From contig NZ_JAMOHM010000011.1 of NCBI RefSeq assembly GCF_024448335.1, forward strand, positions 62,001 to 126,000: DNA of 64,000 nucleotides. Reading direction: 5' to 3'. This document shows positions 43,901 to 53,047 of the stretch, one piece after another (position 1 is the stretch's first letter; each line of letters opens with the position of its first letter). The notes below the pieces were generated by a model. It was not told the DNA's origin, made no database searches, and saw only the letters and a list, made by a program, of their open reading frames with translations. The translations under genes were made by a program, and so were the position numbers. The stretch comes from Stutzerimonas frequens. Its GTDB lineage: Bacteria; Pseudomonadota; Gammaproteobacteria; Pseudomonadales; Pseudomonadaceae.

Positions 43901-44356
43901 ATGAGCCTTCATACCAGCAACACCCTGGCGGCGGCATACCTGGCCGTGTTCAGCTCGCTTACCCTCGCCTCGCTGGACGCCGCCGGCAACGAGCGCCACG
44001 AGCGTGGCATGGCGGTCATCGAGCACCTGTCCGGCGGGGCCGGGCAACCGGTGCTCGAGGCGCTGCGCGAGGACTATCCGTTTCTCGCCGAGGGCATCAC
44101 CGGCTATGCGCTGGGCGATGTCTGGGGACGCAGCGAGCTGGATGACCGCACCCGCCAGCTGGCCGCGGTCGCCGCCTTCGCCGCCCAGGGCAATCTGCCC
44201 TACATGAAGATCCACGCCGGCTACGCGCTGCGTCTGGGCGTCACCCGTGAGGAGCTGAAGGAGGTGGTCTACCTGACCACCGTGACGGCCGGCTTTCCCC
44301 GCGCCATCGATGCCGCCCAGGCATTGCGCGAGGTGCCGGACCCGGCGTCGCGCTGA
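43901..44356 (+). CDS. Carboxymuconolactone decarboxylase-like protein
   Basis: The 151-residue protein has a helical AhpD-like core with DDRTRQLAAVAAFAAQGN and KIHAGYALRLGVTREELKEVVYLTTVTAGFP. The redox-active CxxC of AhpD-type peroxidases is absent, which fits the decarboxylase or uncharacterised branch. A hydrophobic N-terminus (AAAYLAVFSSLTLASLDAAG) may be a weak export signal. It is co-transcribed with the preceding SDR. Confidence 0.82.
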   Translation: MSLHTSNTLAAAYLAVFSSLTLASLDAAGNERHERGMAVIEHLSGGAGQPVLEALREDYPFLAEGITGYALGDVWGRSELDDRTRQLAAVAAFAAQGNLPYMKIHAGYALRLGVTREELKEVVYLTTVTAGFPRAIDAAQALREVPDPASR

Positions 44357-44361
44357 ATTTT

Positions 44362-44558
44362 AGAGCCTGTCTACGATCTAGCGAGCTAGAGTCCTGCAAG
44401 GCGCAACGACCAACGGGAGTAACAGCCGAAGGCTGGCCCGCAGGGTGAGCGCTAGCGAATCAAACAGGCGAGGACGCGGAGTTTACTGATGTAAATGAGC
44501 ATCCGAGCCTGTTTTTAACGCAGCAGGGCCGACGCGCAGCAGATCGTAAACAGGCTCT
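44362..44558. mobile_element. MITE-like element with 18-bp terminal inverted repeats
   Basis: The ends are AGAGCCTGTCTACGATCT (44362-44379) and AGATCGTAAACAGGCTCT (44541-44558), inverted repeats with two mismatches. The 197-base interior has no gene. It contains GCGGAGTTTAC-N4-GTAAATGAGCATCC within a CAGGC/GCCTG hairpin. No target duplication is obvious. Its right end touches the stop codon of the AraC gene, so it fills the whole space between convergent genes. Confidence 0.7.
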
Positions 44559-45478
44559 CAGGCCGTGCTGCGCAGCCGGGCTAAATCCTTCACCGGCGAG
44601 GCGCCGAACAGCCGGCTGTACTCGCGGCTGAACTGCGAGGGGCTTTCGTAGCCGACCCGGTAGCCGGCGCTGGACACATCGAGCCCCTCGGCGATCAGCA
44701 GCCGCCGCGCCTCCTGCAGGCGCAGCTGCTTCTGGTACTGCAGCGGGCTCATCGAGGTGAGCGCCTTGAAGCGGTGATGCAGCGTCGAGCTGCTGAGGTT
44801 GACCCGCTGTGCCAGTTCCTCGATGCGCAGCGGCTCGACGTAGTTGCGGTTCAGCCATTCGATGGCGCGGGTGACGCGATGGCCCTGGCTGTCGCGCACT
44901 GCGATCTCATGCAGATGGCGCCCCTGGCGACCGCAGAGCAGGCGGTAGAAGATCTCGCGCATGGCCAGCGGCGCCAGCACCGGGATGTCCTGCGGGCTGG
45001 CCAAGAGCCGCACCAGGCGCAGCGTGGCGTCGAGCAACGGCGCATCGATGCGGTCCAGATAGACCCCGCGCGCAGCCCCTTCCACGGGCTGGCTCAACGG
45101 CGCGCTTTCGGCCACCAGGGTGGCGACCATCGCCGGGTCGATATCCAGGCGGATACAGAGGTACGGCTCGGCGGAGGAGGCCTCCAGCACGCGACCGGCC
45201 ACCGGCACAGTGACCGAGACCACCAGGTAGTGCAGCGCATCGTAGGTGTACAGCTCATCGCCCAGGCGCACCTCCTTGCTGCCCTGCACGATGATGCACA
45301 GCGCCGGCTTGTGCAGCCCGTGCACCAGTTCGCTCGGCGCGCTGCAGCGGATCAGGAAGAGATCGTCGATGGCGGTGGGATGCATGCCGTCGTCGCACAC
45401 GAGGCCATCGATCAGCCGCGCCAGGGCGGCACGCTGGGCAATCGTTTCCTCGGCGGAATGAAGGTCCAGTTGGTTCAT
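44558..45478 (-). CDS. AraC-family transcriptional regulator
   Basis: The 306-residue protein has an AraC_N-type sensing domain (LFLIRCSAPSELVHGLHKPALCIIVQG) and a C-terminal double helix-turn-helix with RIEELAQRVNLSSSTLHHRFKALT and AGYRVGYESPSQFSREYSRLFG. It is convergent with the SDR-CMD pair, which regulators of this subgroup often control. The stop codon abuts the MITE-like element. Confidence 0.88.
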   Translation of the reverse strand: MNQLDLHSAEETIAQRAALARLIDGLVCDDGMHPTAIDDLFLIRCSAPSELVHGLHKPALCIIVQGSKEVRLGDELYTYDALHYLVVSVTVPVAGRVLEASSAEPYLCIRLDIDPAMVATLVAESAPLSQPVEGAARGVYLDRIDAPLLDATLRLVRLLASPQDIPVLAPLAMREIFYRLLCGRQGRHLHEIAVRDSQGHRVTRAIEWLNRNYVEPLRIEELAQRVNLSSSTLHHRFKALTSMSPLQYQKQLRLQEARRLLIAEGLDVSSAGYRVGYESPSQFSREYSRLFGASPVKDLARLRSTA

Positions 45479-45678
45479 TTGCAGGCAAACCGGTGGGAGC
45501 GGAAAGGACGGTTAGCTTAGCAGCCCATCCGGCCCCAGGTCGTCCCGCCCCATGGCGGTGCATTGGCACGACAGTGTCATCGAGTGAAGCACCAAAGCGA
45601 TGCACCGGCTAACATCGTCGCATGGCCAACCGGTGGCGCAGCTGCCGTGGCCACGTCGCACCTCAATTCCTGACTGCC

Positions 45679-45694
45679 TGGCCAGCTTTTTGCT
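45679..45694 (+). promoter_or_regulatory. Candidate sigma-54 (-24/-12) promoter
   Basis: TGGCCAGCTTTTTGCT fits TGGCACG-N4-TTGCW with exact GG (45680-45681) and GC (45692-45693) spacing and a perfect TTGCT -12 box; two bases of the -24 box differ. The predicted start near 45705 makes the ATG at 45730 the better translation start for the transporter ATPase than the one at 45706. Nitrogen-responsive control of a nucleoside importer would be sensible. Confidence 0.62.
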
Positions 45695-45729
45695 ACACCC
45701 TGGTCATGAAAAACCCAGCGGACGCCTCC

Positions 45730-47286
45730 ATGCCCGAATCCCAGACCGCGCGCCTCAAGCTCTGCGGCATCACCAAACAGTACCCAGGCTGCCTGGCCAA
45801 CGATCGTATCGACCTGTCGATCCAGCCGGGCGAGATCCACGCCCTGCTCGGCGAGAACGGCGCCGGCAAGAGCACGCTGATGAAGATCATCTACGGCGTG
45901 ACCCAGCCGGACGCCGGCGAAATCCACTGGCAGGGCGAACGGGTGACGATGCGCGATCCGGCCCAGGCCCGCGAACGCGGCATCGGCATGGTGTTCCAGC
46001 ACTTCTCGCTGTTCGAGACGCTCTCGGTGGCGGAGAACATCGCCCTGGCGCTGGGCGCCAAGGCCGGTACGCCGAAGCAGCTGGAGCCGAAGATCCGTGA
46101 GGTCTCGCAGCGCTACGGCATGCCGCTGGAGCCGCAACGGCTGGTGCACAGCCTGTCCATCGGCGAGCGCCAGCGGGTGGAGATCATCCGCTGCCTGATG
46201 CAGGACATCCGCCTGCTGATCCTCGACGAACCGACCTCGGTGCTCACCCCGCAGGAGGCCGACGAGTTGTTCATCACCCTGCGCCGGCTGGCGGCCGAGG
46301 GCTGCAGCATCCTGTTCATCAGCCACAAGCTCAATGAAGTGCGCGCGCTGTGCCAGAGCGCCACGGTACTGCGCGCCGGTCGCGTATCCGGTGAATGCAT
46401 ACCGGCCGAATGCTCGGACCTGGAACTGGCGCGGCTGATGGTCGGCGATGCCGAAGGGCTGGAAGCCGAATACCCGAAGAGCGAGGGCCGCGCGCCGTTC
46501 CTGCGGGTGGAGCGGCTGTCCTGGCACAACGTCGATCCGTTCGGCGTGTCCCTCGAGGAGGTGGACCTGGAGGTACGCGCCGGCGAGATCGTCGGCATCG
46601 CCGGAGTCGCCGGCAACGGCCAGGACGAACTGCTCGCCCTGCTCAGTGGCGAACAGCGCCTGCCGGCCGCACAGGCCATGCGCATTCGTTTTCTCGGCGA
46701 CGACGTCGCCCACCTGCGCCCCGATGCCCGCCGTCGCCACGGTATGGCCTTCGTGCCGGCCGAGCGTCTCGGTCACGGCGCGGTGCCGAGCATGAGCCTG
46801 GCCGACAACGGCCTGCTTACCGCCTTCCAGCAGACCGGCATGGTCGAGCAGGGCATGATCCGCCGCGGCAAGGTGCGCGCCTTCGCCGAACAGGTCATCC
46901 AGCGTTTCGCCGTGAAGACGCCGGACGCACAGACCCCGGCGGCGAGCCTGTCCGGTGGCAACCTGCAGAAATTCATCCTCGGGCGCGAGATCCTGCAGCA
47001 GCCGAAGCTACTGATCGCCGCGCACCCGACCTGGGGCGTCGATGTCGGCGCGGCGGCGGCGATTCATCGCGCGCTGATCGACCTGCGCGATGCCGGCGCG
47101 GCGATCCTGGTGATCTCCGAAGACCTCGAGGAGCTGTTCCAGATCAGCGACCGCATCGCCGCCCTGAGCGACGGCCGACTGTCGCCGCAGCGCGCTACCG
47201 CCAGCACCTGCCCAGTCGAAGTCGGCCGCTGGATGGCCGGCCAGTTCGAGACCAGCGACGCCCCCGTTTCCACCTCTGCCGCCTGA
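45730..47286 (+). CDS. BMP-type (nucleoside) ABC transporter ATPase, two nucleotide-binding domains
   Basis: The start at 45730 is chosen because the sigma-54 start point falls at about 45705; a start at 45706 is possible. The protein of about 518 residues is a tandem ATPase like those of ribose and purine-nucleoside importers. NBD1 has GENGAGKSTLMK, FQHFSLFETL, LSIGERQRVE and LLILDEPTSVL. NBD2 has a modified Walker A, GVAGNGQDEL, LSGGNLQKFILGRE and the degenerate Walker B LLIAAHPTWGVDV. It serves the two permeases downstream. Confidence 0.88.
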   Translation: MPESQTARLKLCGITKQYPGCLANDRIDLSIQPGEIHALLGENGAGKSTLMKIIYGVTQPDAGEIHWQGERVTMRDPAQARERGIGMVFQHFSLFETLSVAENIALALGAKAGTPKQLEPKIREVSQRYGMPLEPQRLVHSLSIGERQRVEIIRCLMQDIRLLILDEPTSVLTPQEADELFITLRRLAAEGCSILFISHKLNEVRALCQSATVLRAGRVSGECIPAECSDLELARLMVGDAEGLEAEYPKSEGRAPFLRVERLSWHNVDPFGVSLEEVDLEVRAGEIVGIAGVAGNGQDELLALLSGEQRLPAAQAMRIRFLGDDVAHLRPDARRRHGMAFVPAERLGHGAVPSMSLADNGLLTAFQQTGMVEQGMIRRGKVRAFAEQVIQRFAVKTPDAQTPAASLSGGNLQKFILGREILQQPKLLIAAHPTWGVDVGAAAAIHRALIDLRDAGAAILVISEDLEELFQISDRIAALSDGRLSPQRATASTCPVEVGRWMAGQFETSDAPVSTSAA

Positions 47287-47298
47287 CGAGAATCCATC

Positions 47299-48405
47299 AT
47301 GCTGTTATCCCTGCAACCCCGCGGCGAGGCCTCACGGGCCATGCTCTGGTGCTCCCCGCTGCTGGCCGCGCTGCTGACGCTGCTGAGCGGCGCGCTGCTG
47401 TTCGCCCTGCTCGGCCATCCGCCGCTGGAAACCCTCAAGGTGCTGCTGATCGACCCGCTCGGCGATCTCTACGGCGTCTCCGAACTGCTGGTCAAGGCGC
47501 TGCCGATCCTGCTCTGCGCGCTGGGCCTGGCGGTGGTCTACAACGCACGCATCTGGAACATCGGCGCCGAAGGCCAGCTGCTCATCGGCGCCCTGGCCGG
47601 CAGCGCGCTGGCGGTCAACATCATCGACTGGGACTCGCGCTGGGCACTGGTGCTGACGCTGCTGCTCGGCACGCTCGGCGGCGCCGCCTGGGCCGGGCTC
47701 TGCGCCTGGCTGAAGACGGCGTTCAACGCCAACGAAATCCTCACCAGCATCATGCTCAACTACATCGCGCTGAACCTGCTGCTGTTCGCCGTGCACGGCC
47801 CGCTGAAGGACCCGGAAGGCTTCAACTTCCCCGAGTCGGCGATGTTCGGCGACGCCACGCGGCTGCCCGAGCTGATCGAAGGGCTGCGCGTGCATGCCGG
47901 CTTTTACTTCGCCCTGCTGGCGCTGGTAGTGGTCTGGGTGCTGCTGCAGAAGAGCTTTCTCGGCTTCCAGATCAAGGTGCTCGGCCTGGACAAGCGCGCC
48001 GCCGGCTTTGTCGGCTTCCGCGACAAGAAGCTGGTGTGGATCGCCCTGCTGATCAGCGGCGGCCTGGCCGGGCTGGCCGGCGTCGCCGAAGTCACCGGGC
48101 CGATCGGCCAGCTGGTGCCGCAGGTGTCGCCGGGCTACGGCTACGCGGCGATCACCGTGGCCTTCCTCGGCCGTCTCAACCCCATCGGCATCGTCTTCGC
48201 CAGCCTGCTGATGGCGCTGCTCTACCTCGGTGGCGAGAACGCGCAGATGGCGGCCAACCTGCCGCAGTCCATCACCCAGCTGTTCCAGGGCATGGTGCTG
48301 TTCTTCCTGCTCGCCTGCGACGTGCTGATCCTCTACCGCCCGCGCCTGAAACTGTGGGCGCGCAAGCCCCAGCTCGTCAGCGCCAAAGAGGAGCCGGCCA
48401 CATGA
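47299..48405 (+). CDS. BMP-type ABC transporter permease 1
   Basis: The 368-residue membrane protein has about ten hydrophobic segments and the BPD_transp_2 pattern ALPILLCALGLAVVYNARIWNIGAEGQ and FNANEILTSIMLNYIALNLL. It resembles YufP/NupB-type permeases of nucleoside transporters. It is 12 bases after the ATPase gene. No binding lipoprotein is encoded within this operon in the window. Confidence 0.88.
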   Translation: MLLSLQPRGEASRAMLWCSPLLAALLTLLSGALLFALLGHPPLETLKVLLIDPLGDLYGVSELLVKALPILLCALGLAVVYNARIWNIGAEGQLLIGALAGSALAVNIIDWDSRWALVLTLLLGTLGGAAWAGLCAWLKTAFNANEILTSIMLNYIALNLLLFAVHGPLKDPEGFNFPESAMFGDATRLPELIEGLRVHAGFYFALLALVVVWVLLQKSFLGFQIKVLGLDKRAAGFVGFRDKKLVWIALLISGGLAGLAGVAEVTGPIGQLVPQVSPGYGYAAITVAFLGRLNPIGIVFASLLMALLYLGGENAQMAANLPQSITQLFQGMVLFFLLACDVLILYRPRLKLWARKPQLVSAKEEPAT

Positions 48406-48470
48406 TCGTCCGCGCTGCGCTACTTCCCTTTTCACCCGCTGCCTGCCGCTTGAAGTTCGAGGCCTGACCG

Positions 48471-49397
48471 ATGGACATGGATCTGCTGACCAATATCTTC
48501 TACGCCATGATCCGCACCGGTACGCCGCTGCTGCTGGTCGCCCTCGGCGAGCTGGTGTGCGAAAAGACCGGCGTACTCAACCTCGGCCAGGAAGGCATGA
48601 TGCTGTTCGGCGCGGTGATCGGCTTCATCGTCGCCTTCGCCAGCGGCAACCTCTGGCTCGGCGTGCTGTTCGCCTGCCTGGCCGGCGTGCTGCTCTCGCT
48701 GCTGTTCGCCATGGTGGCGCTGGGCTTCAACGCCAATCAGGTCGCCACGGGCCTGGCGCTGACCATCTTCGGCGTCGGCCTGTCGTCCTTCGTCGGTGCC
48801 AGCTGGGTCGGCAAGCCACTGGCCGGCTTCGAGCCAATCGCCATTCCGCTGCTCAGCGAAATCCCCGTGATCGGCCGCATGCTGTTCGCTCAGGATCTGC
48901 TGGTGTACCTGTCCTTCGCACTGTTCGCCCTGGTGGCCTGGGTGCTGCTGAAAAGCCGCATCGGCCTGATCATCCAGGCCGTCGGCGAAAACCCCAACGC
49001 CGCCAGCGCCATGGGCCTGCCGGTGCTGCGCGTGCGCACCCTGGCGGTGATGTTCGGCGGCGCCATGGCCGGGCTTGCCGGCGGCTACATGTCGCTGGCG
49101 TACACGCCGATGTGGGCGGAAAACATGACCGCCGGCCGCGGCTGGATCGCCCTGGCCCTGGTGGTGTTCGCCAGCTGGCGGGTGAGCCGCGTCCTGCTCG
49201 GCGCCTACCTGTTCGGTCTGGCCAGCATCCTGCACCTGGTGGCCCAGGGCCTCGGCCTGGCGATCCCCGGCAACCTGCTGGCGATGCTGCCGTATGTGGC
49301 GACCATTCTGGTGCTGGTACTGCTGTCGCGGGATGCGATCCGTACGCGGCTGTACGCGCCGGTGTCGCTGGGGCAGCCCTGGCAGCCGGGGCATTGA
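48471..49397 (+). CDS. BMP-type ABC transporter permease 2
   Basis: The 308-residue protein has about eight membrane segments and the paired permease pattern GELVCEKTGVLNLGQEGMMLFGA and FNANQVATGLALTIFG. It matches YufQ/NupC-type partners. It lies 65 bases after the first permease and completes a heterodimeric channel. Beyond its stop there is no further transporter gene, only repeat DNA. Confidence 0.88.
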   Translation: MDMDLLTNIFYAMIRTGTPLLLVALGELVCEKTGVLNLGQEGMMLFGAVIGFIVAFASGNLWLGVLFACLAGVLLSLLFAMVALGFNANQVATGLALTIFGVGLSSFVGASWVGKPLAGFEPIAIPLLSEIPVIGRMLFAQDLLVYLSFALFALVAWVLLKSRIGLIIQAVGENPNAASAMGLPVLRVRTLAVMFGGAMAGLAGGYMSLAYTPMWAENMTAGRGWIALALVVFASWRVSRVLLGAYLFGLASILHLVAQGLGLAIPGNLLAMLPYVATILVLVLLSRDAIRTRLYAPVSLGQPWQPGH

Positions 49398-49507
49398 TTT
49401 GTCGGGCCGGTTGGAACGAACGGGGATCGTTGCTGGCGCTATTGGGCTGGCACTTGCATCAGGCGATTACTGAGTAAGCCGACACGGCTGGTTTCGGCCC
49501 TCCGGCC

Positions 49508-49995
49508 GAGTCACTTTCTCTTGTCTGGCCAAGAGAAAGTAACCAAAGAGAAGGCCACCCCGACATCCGGGTTTTGCTTCGCAAAACTTCCCTCCCTCCG
49601 GCGTTGCTCCGGGGGCCGTCGCGAAGGGACGTCCCTGTCCCTTCACTCCTCGCTCGGCGTCCTGCCTCGCGTCCCCCTACGCAACGCCTACGCTCGGCCT
49701 CCTGACGGGGGAACGAGTCCGAGTTGCCTGACAGATCGAGGAGAACCTGGTTTGTGTCTGTAATTGACTAAAGAACCCTCAGGCAACTCCAAACGCCCCT
49801 TCAGGAGGGTGAGCGGAGCCGTCGCGGAGAGGGGCGAGCCGCAGGGATGCGGCGAGAGCCGTAAAGGGCCATGGATGGCCCTTGTACGGCGACCCTCGGA
49901 GCGGCGGCGGAGAGAACGAACCCCGGCAAAGCCGGGGCCGGATGCAGGGGCAAAGCGTTTTTGGTTACTTTTTCAGCGCCTGGAAAAAGTGACTC
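49508..49995. repeat. Long intergenic repeat bounded by inverted ends
   Basis: The left end GAGTCACTTTCTC...GAGAAAGTAACCAAA (49508-49547) and the right end TTTGGTTACTTTTTC...GAAAAAGTGACTC (49960-49995) are inverted copies, each also a hairpin. The interior is rich in short GC palindromes and gives long but composition-driven open frames on several strands. This kind of segment is common in Pseudomonas intergenic DNA. It fills most of the 702-base gap from 49398 to 50099, in which I see no gene. Confidence 0.7.
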
Positions 49996-50099
49996 GCCCA
50001 GCAGGGCGAAACCAAGCCTTCAAGCGACTCGGAAATCGCCAACCGCCATCACGCGAAACCCTCCGCCGCCAGACACACAGGACGCTTAAACGCCCTATA

Positions 50100-50825
50100 T
50101 CAATCCAGGGTGTACTCAAACGTACTCACCACCCGCAACCGCTTCCCGATGGTCCGGCCACTGTCCATATCGCTGCCATCGTCATCGATCACCCGAATCA
50201 CCCCCTGGTTGGCATTCTTCAAGCGCCCCAGCGTGGCACCAGCATCCTCGGCGAAGCGCGTCGCCTGCTCACGGGCATTGCTGGTCGCCGCTTCCAGCAA
50301 CTGCGGCTTCAGCTCGTTGAAACCACGCAACTGATAGTGCGGCCCGGCGAAGCCGTTGACCTCGGTATCCAGCTGGACACCGGCCAAGATCAGCGGATCG
50401 ACCGCATTGGCTGCCTTGCCCACGGCATCGACGCGCTCGGACTTGACCAGCACCTGACCCTGGCCGTTGAAGCGCAGCGCCACATCGCGCGAGGCCCACT
50501 CACGCGCCAGCAGATCCTGCACCTGCAACGGCCGCACCTCCAGCTCCTCGTCGGTGAAGCCCTGCTCGCGGAGGAAGTCCAGCACCCGCTGGCGATCCTC
50601 GCTGAGCCCCTTCTGCACCTCGGCGAACTGATCGCCACCACGGCGAAAGCCCAGCGTCCACACCGCGAAGTCGCTCTTCACGTCCATCTCCGCCAGGCCC
50701 TTGACCGTCACCGTGCGGTCGGCCATGCGGAAACGCTCCACGCCCTGCCCCACCGACCAGCCGGCAAAGGCCACCGCCGCGGCGATCAACGCCGCCGGCA
50801 GAAATCCGATTCGTGCTGTAGCCAC
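50100..50825 (-). CDS. SIMPL-domain (DUF541) protein
   Basis: The 241-residue protein has an N-terminal membrane anchor or signal (GFLPAALIAAAVAFAGWSVGQG). A SIMPL domain follows with TVTVKGLAEMDVKSDFAVWTLGF, LAGVQLDT and the ARFAEDAGATLGRL helix. Members are periplasmic or cell-surface proteins of uncertain function, linked in some bacteria to oxidative-stress or outer-membrane roles. It is monocistronic or loosely linked to the gene at 50898. Confidence 0.85.
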   Translation of the reverse strand: MATARIGFLPAALIAAAVAFAGWSVGQGVERFRMADRTVTVKGLAEMDVKSDFAVWTLGFRRGGDQFAEVQKGLSEDRQRVLDFLREQGFTDEELEVRPLQVQDLLAREWASRDVALRFNGQGQVLVKSERVDAVGKAANAVDPLILAGVQLDTEVNGFAGPHYQLRGFNELKPQLLEAATSNAREQATRFAEDAGATLGRLKNANQGVIRVIDDDGSDMDSGRTIGKRLRVVSTFEYTLD

Positions 50826-50897
50826 GTGCTTTTCCCTGTAGGAATTGACCGAATACGCATGCTACTCCAGCGCCGGGCGAACGCCAGTTGCCAGCGC

Positions 50898-51221
50898 TCA
50901 ACCGCGACCCAGGCGCTGCAACGCCTCCAGCCGGAAGGCGATGTGCTGCTCCAGCTCGCTCAGCTCGCGCTCCAGTCGCGCACGCTGCTGCGCATCGCTG
51001 CAGGCATCCAGCCGTTTGCGCAACGCGGCACGCTGCGCCAGCAACTCCACTTCCCGTGGCGGCACCCCGGCGCTCTTCAGCACCGAAAATGGCAAGCGCA
51101 GGCCCGGCGGCGTCTGCAGCCAGCCTTCGTCCACCACCAGCGGTTCGCCTTTTTCCTGCACGCCGCGCTGCCATCTGGCGATATCGCGGGCGATGCGTTG
51201 TTCGATGTCCTGATCGCTCAT
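50898..51221 (-). CDS. DUF1992 (DnaJ-related) domain protein
   Basis: The start at 51221 has AGAGGC upstream; a start at 51251 lacks one. The 107-residue protein carries the DUF1992 pattern: an N-terminal helix DIEQRIARDIARWQ, GEPLVVDEGWLQTPPGLRLPFSVLKSAGVPPREVEL, then a charged coiled coil. The domain also occurs in eukaryotic DNAJC28. The function is not known. Confidence 0.7.
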   Translation of the reverse strand: MSDQDIEQRIARDIARWQRGVQEKGEPLVVDEGWLQTPPGLRLPFSVLKSAGVPPREVELLAQRAALRKRLDACSDAQQRARLERELSELEQHIAFRLEALQRLGRG

Positions 51222-51414
51222 GACTCGCGCCTCTTCTACCTGCCCCGTCATGAAAACCCAGCTGCGTGACTTTGTCAGCGGCCGGCCGACGCCAGGTCAT
51301 TGGCACGTCGGTTGCGTCGCGTCTGTATGATTGCACGCCGCGCGATGCGAACTTTTGCCGCAGCGTTCATTCTCTTGCTCAGCGCCACCGCTACCGATTC
51401 GAGGAGCCACCCCT

Positions 51415-52644
51415 TTGCCCAATCTCAACCTGCAGATTCTTATCGCGGCCTGCCTGGGTGTGGCCATCGGCTGGCTGACCGGCACGCTGCCGACCGACGC
51501 ACCCTTGCGCGAAGGCGTGCTCTACGCCAGCACCCTGGCCGGCAGCATCTTCATCGGCCTGCTGAAGATGGTGCTGATCCCGCTGATCTTCACCTCCATC
51601 GTGGTCGGCGTGGCCAATCTGCAGGCGCACCATCAGGTGCACCGGGTGTGGGGCGGCGCGCTGGTCTACTTCACCCTCACCACCAGTGCGGCGATGCTGG
51701 TGGCGCTGGTCGCGGCGAACCTGTTCAAGCCGGGCGCGGGGCTGTCGCTGGATCTGTTCGCCGAGGCGATGAACGACTTCGAGGCGCGTCAGCTGACGCT
51801 ACCCGAGTTCTTCCTGCACTTCTTCGCCAACCTGTTCCAGAACCCCTTCGCCGCGCTGGCCAACGGCAGCATCCTGGCCGTCGTGGTGTTCGCCATGTTC
51901 ATCGGCATCGCTCTGGTAGCCGGTGGCGACCGCTATCGCAATATCCTCGTGGTGCTGCAGGAATTTCTCGAACTGATGATGCGCATCATCAGCTGGATCA
52001 TGCGCCTGGCCCCGCTGGGCATCCTCGCGCTGCTGATCAAGCTGGTGGCCGAGCAGGATGTGGCGCTGCTCAGTGCGGTGGGCGGCTTCATCGTGCTGGT
52101 GTTCGCCACCACGCTGTTCCACGGCATCGTGGTGTTGCCGGGCATTCTCTTTCTCACGACCGGCAAATCGCCGCTGTGGTTCTTCCGCGGCACCCGCGAG
52201 GCGCTGATCACGGCGTTCGCCACCAGCTCCAGCGCGGCGACGTTGCCGATCTCCCTGCGCTGCGCGGAGGACAACCTCAAGGTGCGACCCGGCATCGCCG
52301 GCTTCGTGCTGCCGCTTGGCGCAACCATGAACATGGACGGCACCGCACTCTACGAAGCGGCAGCAGCGCTGTTCGTCGCCAATCTGATGGGTATCGAGCT
52401 GAGCTTGGCGCAACAGGCGGTGGTGTTCTTCACCGCGATGATCGCGTCCACCGGCGCACCGGGAATTCCCAGCGCCGGCATGGTGACCATGGTGATGGTG
52501 TTGCAGGCGGTCGGCCTGCCGGCCGAGGCGGTGGCGATCCTGCTGCCCATCGACCGCCTGCTGGATACCGTGCGCACGGCGGTCAACGTCGAGGGCGACA
52601 TCATTGGCAGTGTGGTGGTGCAGCGTTTCGCCGATCGCGAATAG
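51415..52644 (+). CDS. Dicarboxylate/amino acid:cation symporter (DAACS family)
   Basis: The best start is a TTG at 51415 with GAGGAG eight bases upstream; ATG codons further upstream lack a site. The 409-residue protein has the GltP/DctA/SstT fold: LKMVLIPLIFTSIVVGVANL, the serine-rich TAFATSSSAATLP tip (HP1), NMDGTALYEA in TM7 and ASTGAPGIPSAGMVTM in HP2, where substrate and sodium bind. It should import glutamate, aspartate, serine/threonine or a C4-dicarboxylate. Confidence 0.9.
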   Translation: MPNLNLQILIAACLGVAIGWLTGTLPTDAPLREGVLYASTLAGSIFIGLLKMVLIPLIFTSIVVGVANLQAHHQVHRVWGGALVYFTLTTSAAMLVALVAANLFKPGAGLSLDLFAEAMNDFEARQLTLPEFFLHFFANLFQNPFAALANGSILAVVVFAMFIGIALVAGGDRYRNILVVLQEFLELMMRIISWIMRLAPLGILALLIKLVAEQDVALLSAVGGFIVLVFATTLFHGIVVLPGILFLTTGKSPLWFFRGTREALITAFATSSSAATLPISLRCAEDNLKVRPGIAGFVLPLGATMNMDGTALYEAAAALFVANLMGIELSLAQQAVVFFTAMIASTGAPGIPSAGMVTMVMVLQAVGLPAEAVAILLPIDRLLDTVRTAVNVEGDIIGSVVVQRFADRE

Positions 52645-52649
52645 CCGAC

Positions 52650-52859
52650 TCAGGAGGGCTCGTTCCGGGTGCTGACGATGATCTCCGCCTCGTTGCCCCA
52701 GCCGCCGACGGTGTGCCAATCCTCGCCGAGGATTTCAGACGGATGCATGGTGCGGTCGGCGCCATTGCCGCAGGCCAGCGAGGTGGCTGGGCAATAGCGG
52801 TCGCAGCCCCAGCAAATGCGCTCCGGATGCGGTGGGTTGAGCGGGAATTTCTTGGCCAT
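52650..52859 (-). CDS. DUF3079 small protein
   Basis: The 69-residue protein starts MAKKFPLNPPHPERICWGCDRYCP and contains five-residue spaced cysteines (CWGCDRYC...C) that may bind a metal. It then has the conserved GNGADRTMHPSEI and GEDWHTVG. This matches DUF3079, a small proteobacterial family of unknown function. It is convergent with the symporter gene, six bases apart. Confidence 0.82.
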   Translation of the reverse strand: MAKKFPLNPPHPERICWGCDRYCPATSLACGNGADRTMHPSEILGEDWHTVGGWGNEAEIIVSTRNEPS

Positions 52860-53047
52860 CGCACATGCCCTCGTGGCGTTGTTGCAGGCTGTACAGGCTA
52901 AGCCTGCGTGCCGTCTCCAGACTTGATCACGCTCAAGAACGCAGGGCATCCGCGCAAAATAACTGTATGCACATACAGATAATGATTGCCTGACGCGCCA
53001 TTTGTGCACATGCTTCGCGCCATCACCCACCGCCGTCATCGCCGCGC

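Noticed and set aside
46395..48467. A 690-codon plus-strand open frame
   Set aside because: It is out of frame with the ABC ATPase and permease genes, which have full motif sets; the product is Arg/Ala/Pro-rich.
49764..51269. A 501-codon open frame on the plus strand
   Set aside because: It crosses the repeat region and then runs antisense through the SIMPL and DUF1992 genes; the peptide is low-complexity (Arg/Gln/His-rich) and has no family pattern.
51300..52901. A 533-codon frame overlapping the DAACS symporter
   Set aside because: It is the +1 shadow of the symporter, rich in Arg, Gly and Ala, without membrane segments.
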